A stretch of 64,000 nt of DNA from Acidobacteriaceae bacterium. GTDB lineage: Bacteria > Acidobacteriota > Terriglobia > Terriglobales > Acidobacteriaceae. Where the stretch lies: the NCBI GenBank assembly GCA_003133425.1, contig PKXI01000248.1, positions 13,055 to 77,054 on the forward strand, written 5' to 3'. A program made the translations under genes and the position numbers. Below are positions 45,232-54,447 of this stretch, piece by piece. The notes under the pieces were generated by a model, which searched no databases, had not been told where the DNA came from, and saw only the letters and a list, made by a program, of their open reading frames with translations. Within the stretch, counting starts at the first letter, position 1, and each line of letters begins with the position of its first letter.

Positions 45232-46182
45232 ATGGCCTCCATCGTAAAAATCCTGCGCGTCGTAGCCGATCCCAACCGGCTCCGCATCCTCCTCCTCCTC
45301 AAGGGTGAGGAGCTCTCCGTGGCCGAATTGCAGGAAATCCTGGTCATGGGTCAGAGCACCATTTCCACCCACCTCTCCCAACTCAAGCAGGCGGGCCTGG
45401 TTGAAGACCGCCGCACCGGCAAGAGCAATCTCTACCGCCTCACAAATTTCGGCAACCCTTCTGAATTAAGCCCTTTAGACGAGATTCTAGGCCGGGCCAA
45501 GGTGGAGATCCCCGAAGCCGCCACCGACCTGGCCGCCATGCGCCGCGTCCTGCGCAAGCGTCAGGACAAGATGCGCAGCTTCTTTGATAGTGTGGCCGGC
45601 CGCCTTGGCCGCGACTACGTACCCGGCCGCTCCTGGAAGGGAGTTGCCGAGGCACTGCTTCGCCTCATGCCCCCCATGACTATCGCCGACCTGGGCACCG
45701 GCGAGGGTGCCTTTGCGCTCTTGTTAGCGCAGCGGGCAAAGAAGGTAATTGCCGTCGACACATCCGCAAAGATGATCGAAGTCGGCCGCGACCAGGCACT
45801 CCGCCATGGCGTAGAAAACGTCGACTTCCGCCTCGGCGACATGGAAGAAATCCCCATCGCCGACGCAGAAGTCGACCTCGCCTTCTTCTCGCAATCGCTC
45901 CATCACGCCCTGCACCCCGATCGCGCCGTGGAAGAGGCCTTCCGCATTCTCACCCCCGGCGGCCGCATTGTCCTCCTCGACCTCGCCAAGCACCGCTTCG
46001 AAGAAGCGCGCGAGCTCTACGCCGACGAGTGGCTGGGCTTCAGCGAAGTGGAACTCGAAACCATGCTGGAAAAAGCGGGCTTCACCGATGTGCAAACTTC
46101 CGTCGTCCACAAAGAGCCCGAGACGCCACAATTCCAGACCCTTCTTGCAGTCGCAAACAAACCCATCAAAAGTGCTTCCTGA
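45232..46182 (+). CDS. ArsR-family regulator fused to SAM-dependent methyltransferase (SahR-like)
   Basis: 316 residues. The ATG at 45232 is the first that leaves ahcY's start intact; the frame is open further upstream but runs through the ahcY coding region. Residues 1-80 are an ArsR winged helix (VADPNRLRILLLLKGEELSV, recognition helix around GQSTISTHLSQLKQAGLV, wing DRRTGKSNLYRL). Residues of about 145-310 are a class I methyltransferase (ADLGTGEGAF at 152-161, VIAVDTSAKMIEVG, HHALHPDRAVEEAFRILTPGG). No arsenic-type Cys pair is visible. SahR proteins in Proteobacteria, ArsR-type sensors of S-adenosylhomocysteine, repress ahcY and related genes; the divergent position next to ahcY argues for the same job here (inference). 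The domain might bind the ligand rather than methylate. Confidence 0.85.
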   Translation: MASIVKILRVVADPNRLRILLLLKGEELSVAELQEILVMGQSTISTHLSQLKQAGLVEDRRTGKSNLYRLTNFGNPSELSPLDEILGRAKVEIPEAATDLAAMRRVLRKRQDKMRSFFDSVAGRLGRDYVPGRSWKGVAEALLRLMPPMTIADLGTGEGAFALLLAQRAKKVIAVDTSAKMIEVGRDQALRHGVENVDFRLGDMEEIPIADAEVDLAFFSQSLHHALHPDRAVEEAFRILTPGGRIVLLDLAKHRFEEARELYADEWLGFSEVELETMLEKAGFTDVQTSVVHKEPETPQFQTLLAVANKPIKSAS

Positions 46183-46262
46183 ATAACTCGGGAATCTATC
46201 AGTAGATGCCCGGCGCAGATAGGTTCCAGACGCGCACGCGGGGACGAATCCTAATTAATCTC

Positions 46263-46286
46263 CCAAGCCTCCAATTGGAGGCCTGG
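46263..46286. terminator. Hairpin between convergent genes
   Basis: CCAAGCCTCC-AATT-GGAGGCCTGG, a ten-base stem with one mismatch, stands between the ends of the ArsR-type gene and the sugar dehydrogenase. No strong U-run on either side. Confidence 0.4.
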
Positions 46287-46294
46287 AAAACCGA

Positions 46295-47968
46295 CTATTT
46301 TCCGGTATAGGAAACTCGCCAAATTGAATTCGACCCATCATCCGTAACTAGCAACGATCCGTCATGCGCAGTCGTCACACCTACGGGACGGCCCCAGACA
46401 TCTCCGCTGGGCAGCACAAAGCCTGTAAGGAAATCTTCGTATCCGCCGTTGGACTTGCCGGTATGATGCAGCGGCACGCGAATCACTTCATAGCCCGTTC
46501 GAGTCGCCCTGTTCCATGAGCCGTGCTCCGATGCGAAGATATCTCCCTTGTATTCCGGCGGAAACTGCTTTCCTTCATAGAAGGTCATTTCCAGCGAGGC
46601 GTTGTGCGGCTGCAGCAGCACGTCCGGAGCAATCACTTTATTTTTCAGCTCTGGGTGCTTGCCTTCGTGGCGCGGGTCCTGATGCGGGCCGATATACCAC
46701 CATGGCCAGCCATAAAAGCCGCCCTGTTCCACATGCGTAATGTAATCCGGAACCAGGTTGTCGCCCAGTGCGTCGCGCTCATTCACTGAACACCACAGTT
46801 GTCCGGTCAGCGGGTTCACGGCTAATCCAACCGCGTTGCGAATTCCAGACGCGTAGACGCGCATGTTCGAGCCGTCGGGATTGAATGCGAGTATCTTGGC
46901 GCGAAGCTTCTCATCCGGATGAGTATCCGGATCATCCACGTTCGAGCCCGATCCAACGGAAACAAACATCGTATTGCCATCGGGAGAGAACTGCACGTCA
47001 CGCGTAACATGCCCGTGGGGTTCGCCGGCCAGGTCCGTCAGATGCTCGGCTTCTCCGCGTGCCTTCAGGTCCCCGTTCTCGTAGGGGAAGCGCACCACGG
47101 AGTTGGTGTTTCCGACATATACCCATTTCGGATTCGGACCAAGTGGGTAAAAAGCAATACCGAAGGGGTGTCCGAGACCAGTGGCAAAGATATTCGTGAT
47201 CTCCGGCTTGCCGTCCGGAGTGATTCCGCGGAAAACGAGAATTTGCCCCTTGTCACTCTCAGCCACGAAAAAGTCGCCATTCGGAGCAGTACGAATCAGC
47301 CGTGGATTCTCGAGCCCGGTTGCGTAGAGTCCCACCTTGAAGCCGTTTGGCGCCTTCGGCCAGGCAGATTCCGGACGAGCAACAACCCGTGGGCCATTCC
47401 CTGCCGAATTCGTGGCAAATGGAGCGGGAAGATCCTGCACGGTGATCTTGCGCGGAGTCCCCGGCTTTTCAAAGCGAAAATCGGTGAACGGTGGCTTGGG
47501 CGCTGGCGCATTCAGAACTGCCGAGCTGGTTTCTTCGCTCGGGCTTGCGGCCGCCGGCTGCGTTCCAGCCATGGAGGGCATTGCTCTTAGGTAGCTGATG
47601 ATTTGCCAGCGCTGCCGCTCCGCCACGCTCGCCCATGACGGCATCCCATTCGTCTTGTCGCCGCGGGTGATGTACCAGAAAATCTCGCCGGGCTTCGCCG
47701 TTTGCGTCGGACCATGGGCGAGTGCGGCAATGTTGGCCATTCCTTCGCCATTCTGACCGTGGCAGGCAGCACACTGTTTCGCGTAAATCTTCTGGCCTGC
47801 CTTGACGTTCAGCTCTCCCTGGTAGGGATTCTCTCGCCCGGCCACCGAAGCTGGGGCGTTATGAAAACTCCCGGTTTGAGCCGGCAATCCGGCCAATAAC
47901 ACAAGCGCAGCGACGATCGAACTGAAGCTCAACAGCAACCGGCTTAAAGCAATTCGTCCTGATTTCAA
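46295..47968 (-). CDS. Cytochrome c-PQQ-type sugar (sorbosone/glucose) dehydrogenase fusion
   Basis: 557 residues with a signal peptide (LLLSFSSIVAALVLLAGLPAQ). Residues of about 55-130 are a class I cytochrome c: haem site CAACH (Cys66, Cys69, His70) and axial Met109 in TNGMPSW. Residues of about 200-557 form the six-bladed beta-propeller of soluble aldose/sorbosone dehydrogenases (GLENPRLIRTAPNGDFFVAES, GLGHPFGIAFYP, GEPHGHVTRDVQFSPDG, GIRNAVGLAVNPLTGQLWCSVNERD, GDIFASEHGSWNR, TGFVLPSGDVWGRPVGV). It probably oxidises a sugar in the periplasm and passes electrons to its own haem. PQQ synthesis genes are not in the window. Single gene. Confidence 0.88.
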   Translation of the reverse strand: MKSGRIALSRLLLSFSSIVAALVLLAGLPAQTGSFHNAPASVAGRENPYQGELNVKAGQKIYAKQCAACHGQNGEGMANIAALAHGPTQTAKPGEIFWYITRGDKTNGMPSWASVAERQRWQIISYLRAMPSMAGTQPAAASPSEETSSAVLNAPAPKPPFTDFRFEKPGTPRKITVQDLPAPFATNSAGNGPRVVARPESAWPKAPNGFKVGLYATGLENPRLIRTAPNGDFFVAESDKGQILVFRGITPDGKPEITNIFATGLGHPFGIAFYPLGPNPKWVYVGNTNSVVRFPYENGDLKARGEAEHLTDLAGEPHGHVTRDVQFSPDGNTMFVSVGSGSNVDDPDTHPDEKLRAKILAFNPDGSNMRVYASGIRNAVGLAVNPLTGQLWCSVNERDALGDNLVPDYITHVEQGGFYGWPWWYIGPHQDPRHEGKHPELKNKVIAPDVLLQPHNASLEMTFYEGKQFPPEYKGDIFASEHGSWNRATRTGYEVIRVPLHHTGKSNGGYEDFLTGFVLPSGDVWGRPVGVTTAHDGSLLVTDDGSNSIWRVSYTGK

Positions 47969-48120
47969 TTCGTTACTCCTGGATGGGGAAGTTTGGGCCT
48001 ATTCACGCGGCTCGACCTCGCGCTTTCGGTCCGAGGTGGTCATACAGAATCATAACCCCACCACCGAAGAATCACACCCAGGAGAATAGAGTTGGCAGGA
48101 ACCACCAGACATTCACGCCC

Positions 48121-48240
48121 CTAATTGAACTTCAGCGGCAATTGCGCGTGCCCCTTTGGGTCCCCTTCCGCAGCAAAGTTTGCCCGGTGCTCTGCCGGAA
48201 TCTCGACGCCGTCGACCCGCTTGTGGAAGCGCTTGAGCCG
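48121..48240 (-). other. In-frame coding-like tail after the ADOP stop
   Basis: After the TAG that ends the ADOP gene the same frame continues 39 codons (RLKRFHKRVDGVEIPAEHRA..., ending AQLPLKFN) to a second TAG. The composition looks like a true protein C-terminus, which suggests either a remnant of another gene or a former longer end. Not recognised. Confidence 0.3.
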
Positions 48241-50869
48241 CTATTCCATGCGCAGAGCTTGCATCGGGTTCAAGCGCGAGGAACGCCATGCCGGAAGAGC
48301 ACATGCCAGCGTGGCCACCAGGGCCACCACCATTGTGACCGCCGCAAATACGCTCCAGTCGAGCGGGCTAATGCCGTAGAGCAGTGTGCGCAGCAACCGC
48401 ACGACGAAGGCGGCTACGATGAGTCCGGCGGCAAGACCCGCAACGGCGGGGCGCAGTCCATCCAGCAACAGAAGGCGGAGTACCGAGTTGCGCGATGCTC
48501 CAAGTGCGATGCGGATACCTATCTCGCTGGTTCTCTGCATACCAAGATACACAAGAACTCCGTAGAGCCCTACCGCGGCAAGCAGCAGGGCAATCACGGC
48601 AAACGCCAGCACCAGGGTTGAAGTAAAGCTCTCGTCCAGGGTCGATTTGCCGATCGACTGCTCCATCGTGAGCACGTTCGCCACCGGCAGGTCCGGATCG
48701 AACTGCGCCAGCAGTTTCTCGATCGGTGCGGCGAGGCTTGCCACATTCATATCAGATCGGACAGCAATGGCGGCGCTGGGCCAGCCACCCGAGTAAAGCG
48801 GAAAATACAAAGTCGGCGATTCTTCTTCCGTCAGCCCCCAGAGCGTGTTGCCGACCACGCCAACAATCTCGAACCCCTGAGGCGGAACGCCCAGAAAATC
48901 AAGCGCCTTCACGTGCTTGCCAATGGCATCCTGGCCCGGAAAATAACGGCGCGCAAACGATTCGCTTACGATCACCGAACGCGCTTTGTCGAGCGTTTCG
49001 CTGTCGGTGAAGTAGCGGCCACGAAGTAGCGGAATACCAATGGCACTGAAGTAGCCCGGATCTGCGCCGCGCACGATAGCGACCTGCGCGTCACCTGGCG
49101 TGACATCCGGCCGCTCGGGAATCGTGAAGCGCGCGTCTCCGCCGTAGCCCTGCCCCGGCAACGCTGTAGCTATGCCTGCCGCCTTCACACCGGGCAATGT
49201 CCGCAGCCTGGGCAACAGTTGTTCATAGAACGCCGCCACTTTCTCAGAACTGTTGTAGCGCGCATTCGGCAGCGAGAAGTGCATCGTCAGCATGTTCTTC
49301 GTGGCGCAACCAATGTCGCTCGAACGCAGATGCTGATAGCTCTTCAACAGCAGTCCCGCGGCAATTAGCAAAACCATCGTCAACCCACTTCGGCCGCCAG
49401 AAGAATCCTGCGCAGCCGCGCTCTTCCCCGTCCCGCGCTGCCGGTTCGCGGAGACTCCTGCAGCGGTTCCAGCAGAGGACTCCGCATCAGCGAGGCGGCC
49501 GGAATCAGACCCGCAAGCGCGCCGCTGGCAGCCATGATGCCGAGTCCGAAGAGGACTGACACCGCGTCCATTTGGATGGCGGTCACGCGCGCCATGTCGG
49601 GACGTGAAGCCACTAGCCAGCGCACCGCAACCCACGCCAGCGGCAGTCCCAGCACTCCTCCAGCCGCCGCAAGCGTCATGCTCTCTGTGACCTGCTCGCG
49701 CAACAGCCTCCAACGGCTTCCGCCCAGCGCCGCGCGAATTGTAATCTCCTTGCGCCGCGATGCCGAACGCGCCAGCAGCAGATTCGCCACATTCAAACAC
49801 GCAATCAGCAGCACGCAACTGGTCGCGCACAACAGCACGTGGAGTTGCGTCTTTGCGTCATGCACCATGCCATCGAGCATTGTGCGGGCGTTTGCTACGG
49901 TACCGACCGACGGATCCGGAGTCTGCATGTGCACGCGCTTTTCCGCAGTGTCCACCTCGCTCCGTGCCTGCCCCAGCGTGGCGCCGGGCTTGAGCCGCGC
50001 CAGCACAAAGTAGTTGTGATTATCCACTCGCCGCATTTCGGCAGGACTCTTTTCGTGATAGATCGCAGCCCATAGCTGAACCGACAAATCCGGATAGCTG
50101 AACCATGCCGGCAGCATGCCCACAACGGTGTAAGGCCGCGCATCCAGCAGGATTGTCTTGCCCAGAATTTTCCTGTCGCCGGCATACCTTCGCATCCAAA
50201 GGCTATGTGTCAACACTACAGTTCCCGCCGCTTCCCGCCGATCGTCTGCCTGCCAAACAATCGCCCTGTTTCCGGGTCCACACCGAGCATTGAGAACAGA
50301 TTCCATGAGCATTCGGCATAGCGAATTCTTTCTGGCAGGGGCCCTCCATCCCCTGAAAGGCTGATGCTGTCTGTGCCATAGATGGCCATCTGTTCCACGC
50401 TGGGCGCCTCCTGCCGCCACGCCGCGTACATACCGCCGGCTACGTAATTGTAGGGTCGCTTCCCGTTAGGACTCTGCTCGTAAAGTTGGATCAGCCGATC
50501 TGGGCCCCTGAACGGAAGCGGCTTCAAGAGCACCGATCGCACTACAGCAAAGATCGCCGAATTCGCGCCGATTCCCAGCGCCATCACCAGGATGGCAGCA
50601 ACGGTAAAGCCCGGCGTCCGCGTTAACGTACGCGCAGCATACTTCAGGTCACGCCACACGCCTTCGATCAGCATCATCGTGTTGCTCTCCCACTCGCTCT
50701 CGTGCACGCGCCGCGCACTACCGAACTTCACATAAGCCCGCCTCCGCGCCTCTTCAGGCGAGAGCCCGCGAGCCTCGTTCTCCTCGATCTCCATTTCGAG
50801 ATGCACCTCGATCTCGCGCGCCAACTCAGCATCACGACGGTTCCGGCTGAAAAATCGCTTCATGCTCAT
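48241..50869 (-). pseudogene. ADOP-type duplicated MacB-like permease, two frameshifts
   Basis: The intact homologue would be about 870 residues. The first third reads from ATG 50869 (GGGAG seven bases upstream) with the ADOP N-terminal helix (AREIEVHLEMEIEENEARGLSPEEARRRAYVKFGS) and the first FtsX-like segment up to DPETGRLFGRQ. A one-base loss near 50246 moves the frame; the second part (DDRREAAGTVVLTHSLWMRR to RILLAAEVG) ends at a second one-base loss near 49385; the last part (LTMVLLIAAGLLLKSYQHLR to SRLNPMQALRME) completes the protein. Both losses sit in G runs (CAGG to CAG; GGGG to GGG in the inferred parent). Either a true pseudogene or sequencing errors. ADOP permeases typically pair with a PadR repressor, as here. 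Confidence 0.85.
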
Positions 50870-50970
50870 CGTTGCTCTCCCGCTTCGTGTCAGAAGTCAA
50901 GACGCCTGATCCAATGCACGTCGCATCTGGTCACGCCCCTCGGCGCCGCAAGAACCCGCAAGAACAGCAC

Positions 50971-51318
50971 CTACCCGAGACTCTCGCCCATCACCCGGCC
51001 AATGGCCTCAACCATCTGCCTCCACCGGTTCGTCTCGGCCACCAGCTGCATGCGCCCCGCTGGCGTCAGTTTGTAGAACTTCGCCTTGCGATTGTTTTCG
51101 CTCACACCCCAGTAGGCTTCCAGCCATCCGCGATCCTCCAGCCGATGCAATGCCGGATACAGCGATCCCTGCTCGACTTCAAGCACATTCTCTGACGTGT
51201 GTTCAATTACATGCGCGATAGTGTGTCCGTGCGCAGGCCCCATCACCAGGGTGCGCAGAATCAGCATGTCCAGCGTCCCCTGCACCATATCTCCACTCGG
51301 TTGCTTCTTTTCACCCAT
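50971..51318 (-). CDS. PadR-family transcriptional regulator
   Basis: 115 residues. ATG at 51318 with GGAG nine bases upstream. A winged-helix PadR domain (DMVQGTLDMLILRTLVMGPAHGHTIAHVI, EVEQGSLYPALHRLEDRGWLEAYWG, KFYKLTPAGRMQLVAETNRW) with the conserved G-S-L-Y-P-A-L-x-R-L-E. In Acidobacteriota such short PadR proteins are commonly encoded directly upstream of ADOP permeases, as here (102 bases). It probably represses that permease and itself through direct repeats upstream of its gene. Confidence 0.92.
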   Translation of the reverse strand: MGEKKQPSGDMVQGTLDMLILRTLVMGPAHGHTIAHVIEHTSENVLEVEQGSLYPALHRLEDRGWLEAYWGVSENNRKAKFYKLTPAGRMQLVAETNRWRQMVEAIGRVMGESLG

Positions 51319-51330
51319 CTTGAAACACTC

Positions 51331-51384
51331 CACTCGAACGTCTACGGGAGAAACATACACCACTCGAACGTCTATGGGAAGAAA
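51331..51384. promoter_or_regulatory. Direct repeats upstream of padR (candidate operator)
   Basis: CACTCGAACGTCTACGGGAG at 51331 and CACTCGAACGTCTATGGGAA at 51361 are spaced by exactly 30 bases, about three helix turns, and both are followed by AAA. They span -13 to -66 relative to the padR ATG. An autorepressor could bind both on one face. Confidence 0.5.
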
Positions 51385-51483
51385 TATTTTCGGACTATTG
51401 GGCGCCGAATGAGACGGCAAGCAACTTGCCAGAATTTGCTCCGGAACTCGCGACGATCCGCGTATCCCGATTCAGTGAATGAA

Positions 51484-51506
51484 CAACCCCGCCGCAAGTG
51501 GCGGGG
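51484..51506 (-). terminator. Hairpin terminator of ada
   Basis: CCCCGCC and GGCGGGG form a seven-base stem with a six-base loop, 25 bases after the ada stop. On the ada strand it is followed by TTGTTCATTC, a short U-rich stretch. Confidence 0.5.
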
Positions 51507-51530
51507 AATTTGACCCGGATGGGATTCAAT

Positions 51531-52616
51531 TCAGAGCCGCGCACCCTCCGCCTCGAGCAGTTGGCGTTTGCGGTCCACGCCCCATCGGTATCCGGTGAGC
51601 GAGCCGCTGGCGCCAACTACCCGATGGCACGGGACCAGCACCGAAACCCGATTCAGTGCGCAGGCCCGGGCCACAGCGCGAGTAGCCTTGGGCATGTCCA
51701 TCTCACGAGCCAATTGGCTATAGGTGCGCGTCTCTCCCCGGGGGATAGTGCGCAGCGCCTGCCAAACCCGCAGTTGAAATGCAGTGCCGCGCAGATCCAA
51801 CTCCGTTGATGTCTGCTTTTGGTTTAGCTTTCCACCGTTGCTGACAGCCTCCACGGCCGTCTCCACCAGCTTCGAGAGAGACGGATCGCGGCGCAGCTCG
51901 GCCTCTGGAAATTCAGTGCACAAGCTGGCTTCCGCCTCGGCTGAACTCCCCGCGAGCGCAAGCCAGCACAGGCCGCGCGCGGTCGATCCCACAACGATCC
52001 AGCCAAATGGAGAACGCGCCGTAGTGTAAGAAATACTTTCGCCCTTGCCGCCTTTGGCAAAGCGCGCCGGCGTCATGCCGAGTTGCGCGCCATCGTAGGC
52101 GCGGCTCGACGAGCCGAATCCTGCTTCGTAAATTGCGTTGGTCACGGTATCTCCCTGTTTGAGTGCGCTGCGCAACGAACGCGCTCTCAGCGCACGTTGG
52201 TAAGCGAGCGGGCTCACACCCATCTCACGTTTGAACAGCCGCTGCACGGTAAATGGGCTCATCGCAACCACACGCCCCAGTTCTTCAAGCCGCACCGGCT
52301 TGTCGAGATTGGCTTCAATGTAGGTACGAATCTTATCCAGAGGCTTGCTTTGAGCGGCAGATGGCTTGCACCTTTTGCATGGGCGAAATCCCGCAGCCTG
52401 CGCGTCTACAGCCGTGCGGAAAAAGCGCACATTCGCCCTGAGCGGCCGCCTGCTTGTGCAACCCGGTCGACAAAAGACGCCAGTAGTTGTCACCGCGTAA
52501 AAGAAAGTGGCTTCAGGATCGCGGCCCAGAACCTGCTTCCACGCAGCCTCGGAATCGATTACCTTAGGGGCGCCGACCTTGCGAACCAACTGGAGTTTCC
52601 TGCTCATGGAAACCAT
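51531..52616 (-). CDS. ada: Bifunctional Ada: DNA-repair methyltransferase and transcription activator
   Basis: About 361 residues. N-terminal zinc domain with Cys49, Cys53, Cys80 and Cys83 (VFCRPGC, PCKRC), where Cys49 would accept methyl from phosphotriesters. Residues of about 90-190 are an AraC-type helix-turn-helix (RLEELGRVVAMSPFTVQRLFKREMGVSP). The C-terminal O6-methylguanine methyltransferase has the active PCHRV (Cys330) and the Arg finger helix KATRAVARACALN. Both methyl acceptors are present. ATG at 52616 or 52607 may be used; the frame also extends to a GTG at 52688, ten bases after kdsB, with which it could be co-transcribed. Confidence 0.93.
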   Translation of the reverse strand: MVSMSRKLQLVRKVGAPKVIDSEAAWKQVLGRDPEATFFYAVTTTGVFCRPGCTSRRPLRANVRFFRTAVDAQAAGFRPCKRCKPSAAQSKPLDKIRTYIEANLDKPVRLEELGRVVAMSPFTVQRLFKREMGVSPLAYQRALRARSLRSALKQGDTVTNAIYEAGFGSSSRAYDGAQLGMTPARFAKGGKGESISYTTARSPFGWIVVGSTARGLCWLALAGSSAEAEASLCTEFPEAELRRDPSLSKLVETAVEAVSNGGKLNQKQTSTELDLRGTAFQLRVWQALRTIPRGETRTYSQLAREMDMPKATRAVARACALNRVSVLVPCHRVVGASGSLTGYRWGVDRKRQLLEAEGARL

Positions 52617-52697
52617 CGTCGCCCATCGGGCCGCATGCACGCTATCCGGTTCTTGCTCGCAATTCAGATTTTCTAAAATACTTTGCACGCCGTCCCG

Positions 52698-53432
52698 CTA
52701 CGCAATCTCCTTGAGCACCGCCTCCGCACGCACGAGATCCTCTTCCGTATCCACACCGATGGTGTCGCGCGGCGCATCAGCCACATAGAGCGCAATCCCA
52801 TTCTCCAGCAGCCGCAGTTGCTCAAGCCGCTCCAACTCTTCCAGCGGTGACGGCGGCAGCGCCGCAAAACGCTCCAGCGCGGCCTTCCGGTATGCATAGA
52901 TCCCAAGGTGCTTGCGATAGCCGGTAAACCCCGTCGCGTCTCGGTCGAATGGGATTGTCGCCCGTGAAAAGTAGAGAGCGCGCCCATCGAGAGCCGTGAC
53001 AACCTTCACGGCGTTGGGATTTGCGAACTCCTCCGGCGGACAGTGAACCGCCAGCGTGGAAACTTCCACCTCAGGCCGCTCGAACAGTCCCAGCAGCGGC
53101 GGAAAGAAATCCGACGTCAGCGTTGGTTCGTCGCCCTGAATGTTGACGTAAATATCGGCATCAATCTGCCGCGCCACTTCCCTCACCCGGTCCGACCCGC
53201 TCGGACACTCCGGCGAAGTCATCACCACGGAAACCCCGCGCTCTCTGCAAACCGTGGCCACTTCCTCTGAATCCGTCGCCACCACCACCGGGTCCATCAG
53301 TCCGCTGCTCGCCGCTGCGCGCCACACCCACTCCACCATCGGCCGGCCGGCAATCGTCCGCAGCACCTTGCGGCTCAGCCGCGTCGAACTCAGCCGCGCT
53401 GGAATCACCGCGGCAATACGGAACGTACTCAT
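52698..53432 (-). CDS. kdsB: 3-deoxy-manno-octulosonate cytidylyltransferase
   Basis: 244 residues, normal length. It activates Kdo as CMP-Kdo for lipopolysaccharide synthesis. AVIPARLSSTRLSRKVL is the CTP-binding start, followed by RPMVEWVW, VATDSEEV, SGSDRV and NIQGDEP; GYRKHLGIYAYRK and EQLRLLENGIAL close the protein. The usual S-x-R-x-P-G/K-K is here STRLSRKVL. ATG at 53432 is preferred to an in-frame start at 53465. It indicates an LPS-bearing outer membrane. Upstream lies a tRNA gene on the other strand. Confidence 0.93.
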   Translation of the reverse strand: MSTFRIAAVIPARLSSTRLSRKVLRTIAGRPMVEWVWRAAASSGLMDPVVVATDSEEVATVCRERGVSVVMTSPECPSGSDRVREVARQIDADIYVNIQGDEPTLTSDFFPPLLGLFERPEVEVSTLAVHCPPEEFANPNAVKVVTALDGRALYFSRATIPFDRDATGFTGYRKHLGIYAYRKAALERFAALPPSPLEELERLEQLRLLENGIALYVADAPRDTIGVDTEEDLVRAEAVLKEIA

Positions 53433-53678
53433 GCAGGCGAGTTTACAGGAGCAGGCGGCCAGCAATCACCCGCAGCGCTCAGCTCGCTCCCGGCAAGCAC
53501 CTCCACACACTCTCTTCGCGGCTCGCTCGTCCAGGTTAGCCATTGCCGTCCGGGATTGACCTGCTATCCATGCCCCCGTATCATCAAGGTTGGGAGCCGT
53601 GCGCCGAATGCGGTCCGCACCTCCCCCTGGCGGGTCATTTCGACCTGCGCCTTCCAGGCATTCACCAGGCACGACACT

Positions 53679-53755
53679 GGCGGGGTAGCTCAGATGGTTA
53701 GAGCGACGGATTCATAACCCGTAGGTCGGCAGTTCGATCCTGCCTCCCGCCACCA
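53679..53755 (+). tRNA. tRNA with CAU anticodon, probably tRNA-Met (elongator)
   Basis: 77 bases with CCA encoded. Acceptor GGCGGGG pairs with TCCCGCC; D-arm GCTC/GAGC; anticodon loop TTCATAA with CAT; T-arm GGCAG/CTGCC with TTCGATC. The anticodon stem ends in one A-C mismatch. A CAU anticodon also occurs in lysidine-modified tRNA-Ile, but the overall sequence looks like tRNA-Met. The 3' 46 bases are repeated at 62512, so this gene is the insertion site of the following element. Confidence 0.93.
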
Positions 53756-53868
53756 ATTAAATCAACAACATACGCTGGAATTAGGGTCTCAGTTTCGTCC
53801 CTCGGTTGCGCGGGAGTTGCGGATGGTTGCTGTTCCAACAACCGCTTTTCGGTCGATTTCTGATCCAA

Positions 53869-53961
53869 TCAGTCCACATAGGAAACGTCTGCTCCAGGGA
53901 TCAGGTGCCCATACGTGTCCACGGTAACCTGGATCGAGCTGTGCCCCATCTGCTCCTTCAC
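53869..53961 (-). pseudogene. Tyrosine recombinase (integrase) C-terminal remnant
   Basis: The reverse strand reads FVKEQMGHSSIQVTVDTYGH followed by LIPGADVSYVD and TGA. G-H-S-S-x-x-V-T...Y-x-H is the end of tyrosine-recombinase catalytic domains, with His and the nucleophile Tyr kept. Everything upstream is replaced, from about 53962, by the SpoIIE-type fragment read in the opposite direction. Confidence 0.8.
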
Positions 53962-54447
53962 AAAGCCGTGACCGTAAGCCTCCTTGTGGGCACGATTCGC
54001 ACTTTGGTTCAGTACACGCAGAGGCCTGCCGAAATCCTTGCCGCCTTGAACGAGCGCATGTGGGGACGCAGCCAGGGAGGGTTCACCACCTGTCTCGTCC
54101 TTCGCGCCGATCCCGATGGATCATTGACTTTGGCCAATGCCGGCCATCTTCCTCCCTACGTTCAAGGCAAGGAGGTCCCCATCGAAAACGGCGTGCCATT
54201 GGGGCTGGAAGCGACCTCGAAGTACACCGAGTCCCGCTTTCAACTTGCGGAAGGTGACAAGTTGACCTTGGTAACCGACGGCATCGCGGAAGCCCGTAAC
54301 AATTCGGGCGAGCTTTTCGGGTTTGAGCGCACCGCTGCCATCTCCATGGAACCGGCAAAGAACATCGTCGATACTGCCCAGCAATTCGGCCAGCGCGACG
54401 ACATTACCGTTCTTACCCTGATGAGGATCGCTGCCGTCTCAGCTTGA
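53962..54447 (+). pseudogene. SpoIIE/PP2C-type phosphatase, C-terminal fragment
   Basis: About 161 residues from KAVTVSLLVGTIRTL onward: RPAEILAALNERMWGR, GGFTTCLVLR, LTLANAGHLPPYV, PLGLE, DKLTLVTDGIAEARN, ELFGFERT and DDITVLTLMRIA. These are the second half of a SpoIIE domain, including the Asp residues of TDG and DDI that bind metal. The N-terminal part with the first metal ligands (normally D-x-x-G-H-G before K/A-A) is missing. The open frame extends upstream to 53806 but that portion is the antisense of the integrase remnant. Probably not functional. Confidence 0.8.
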
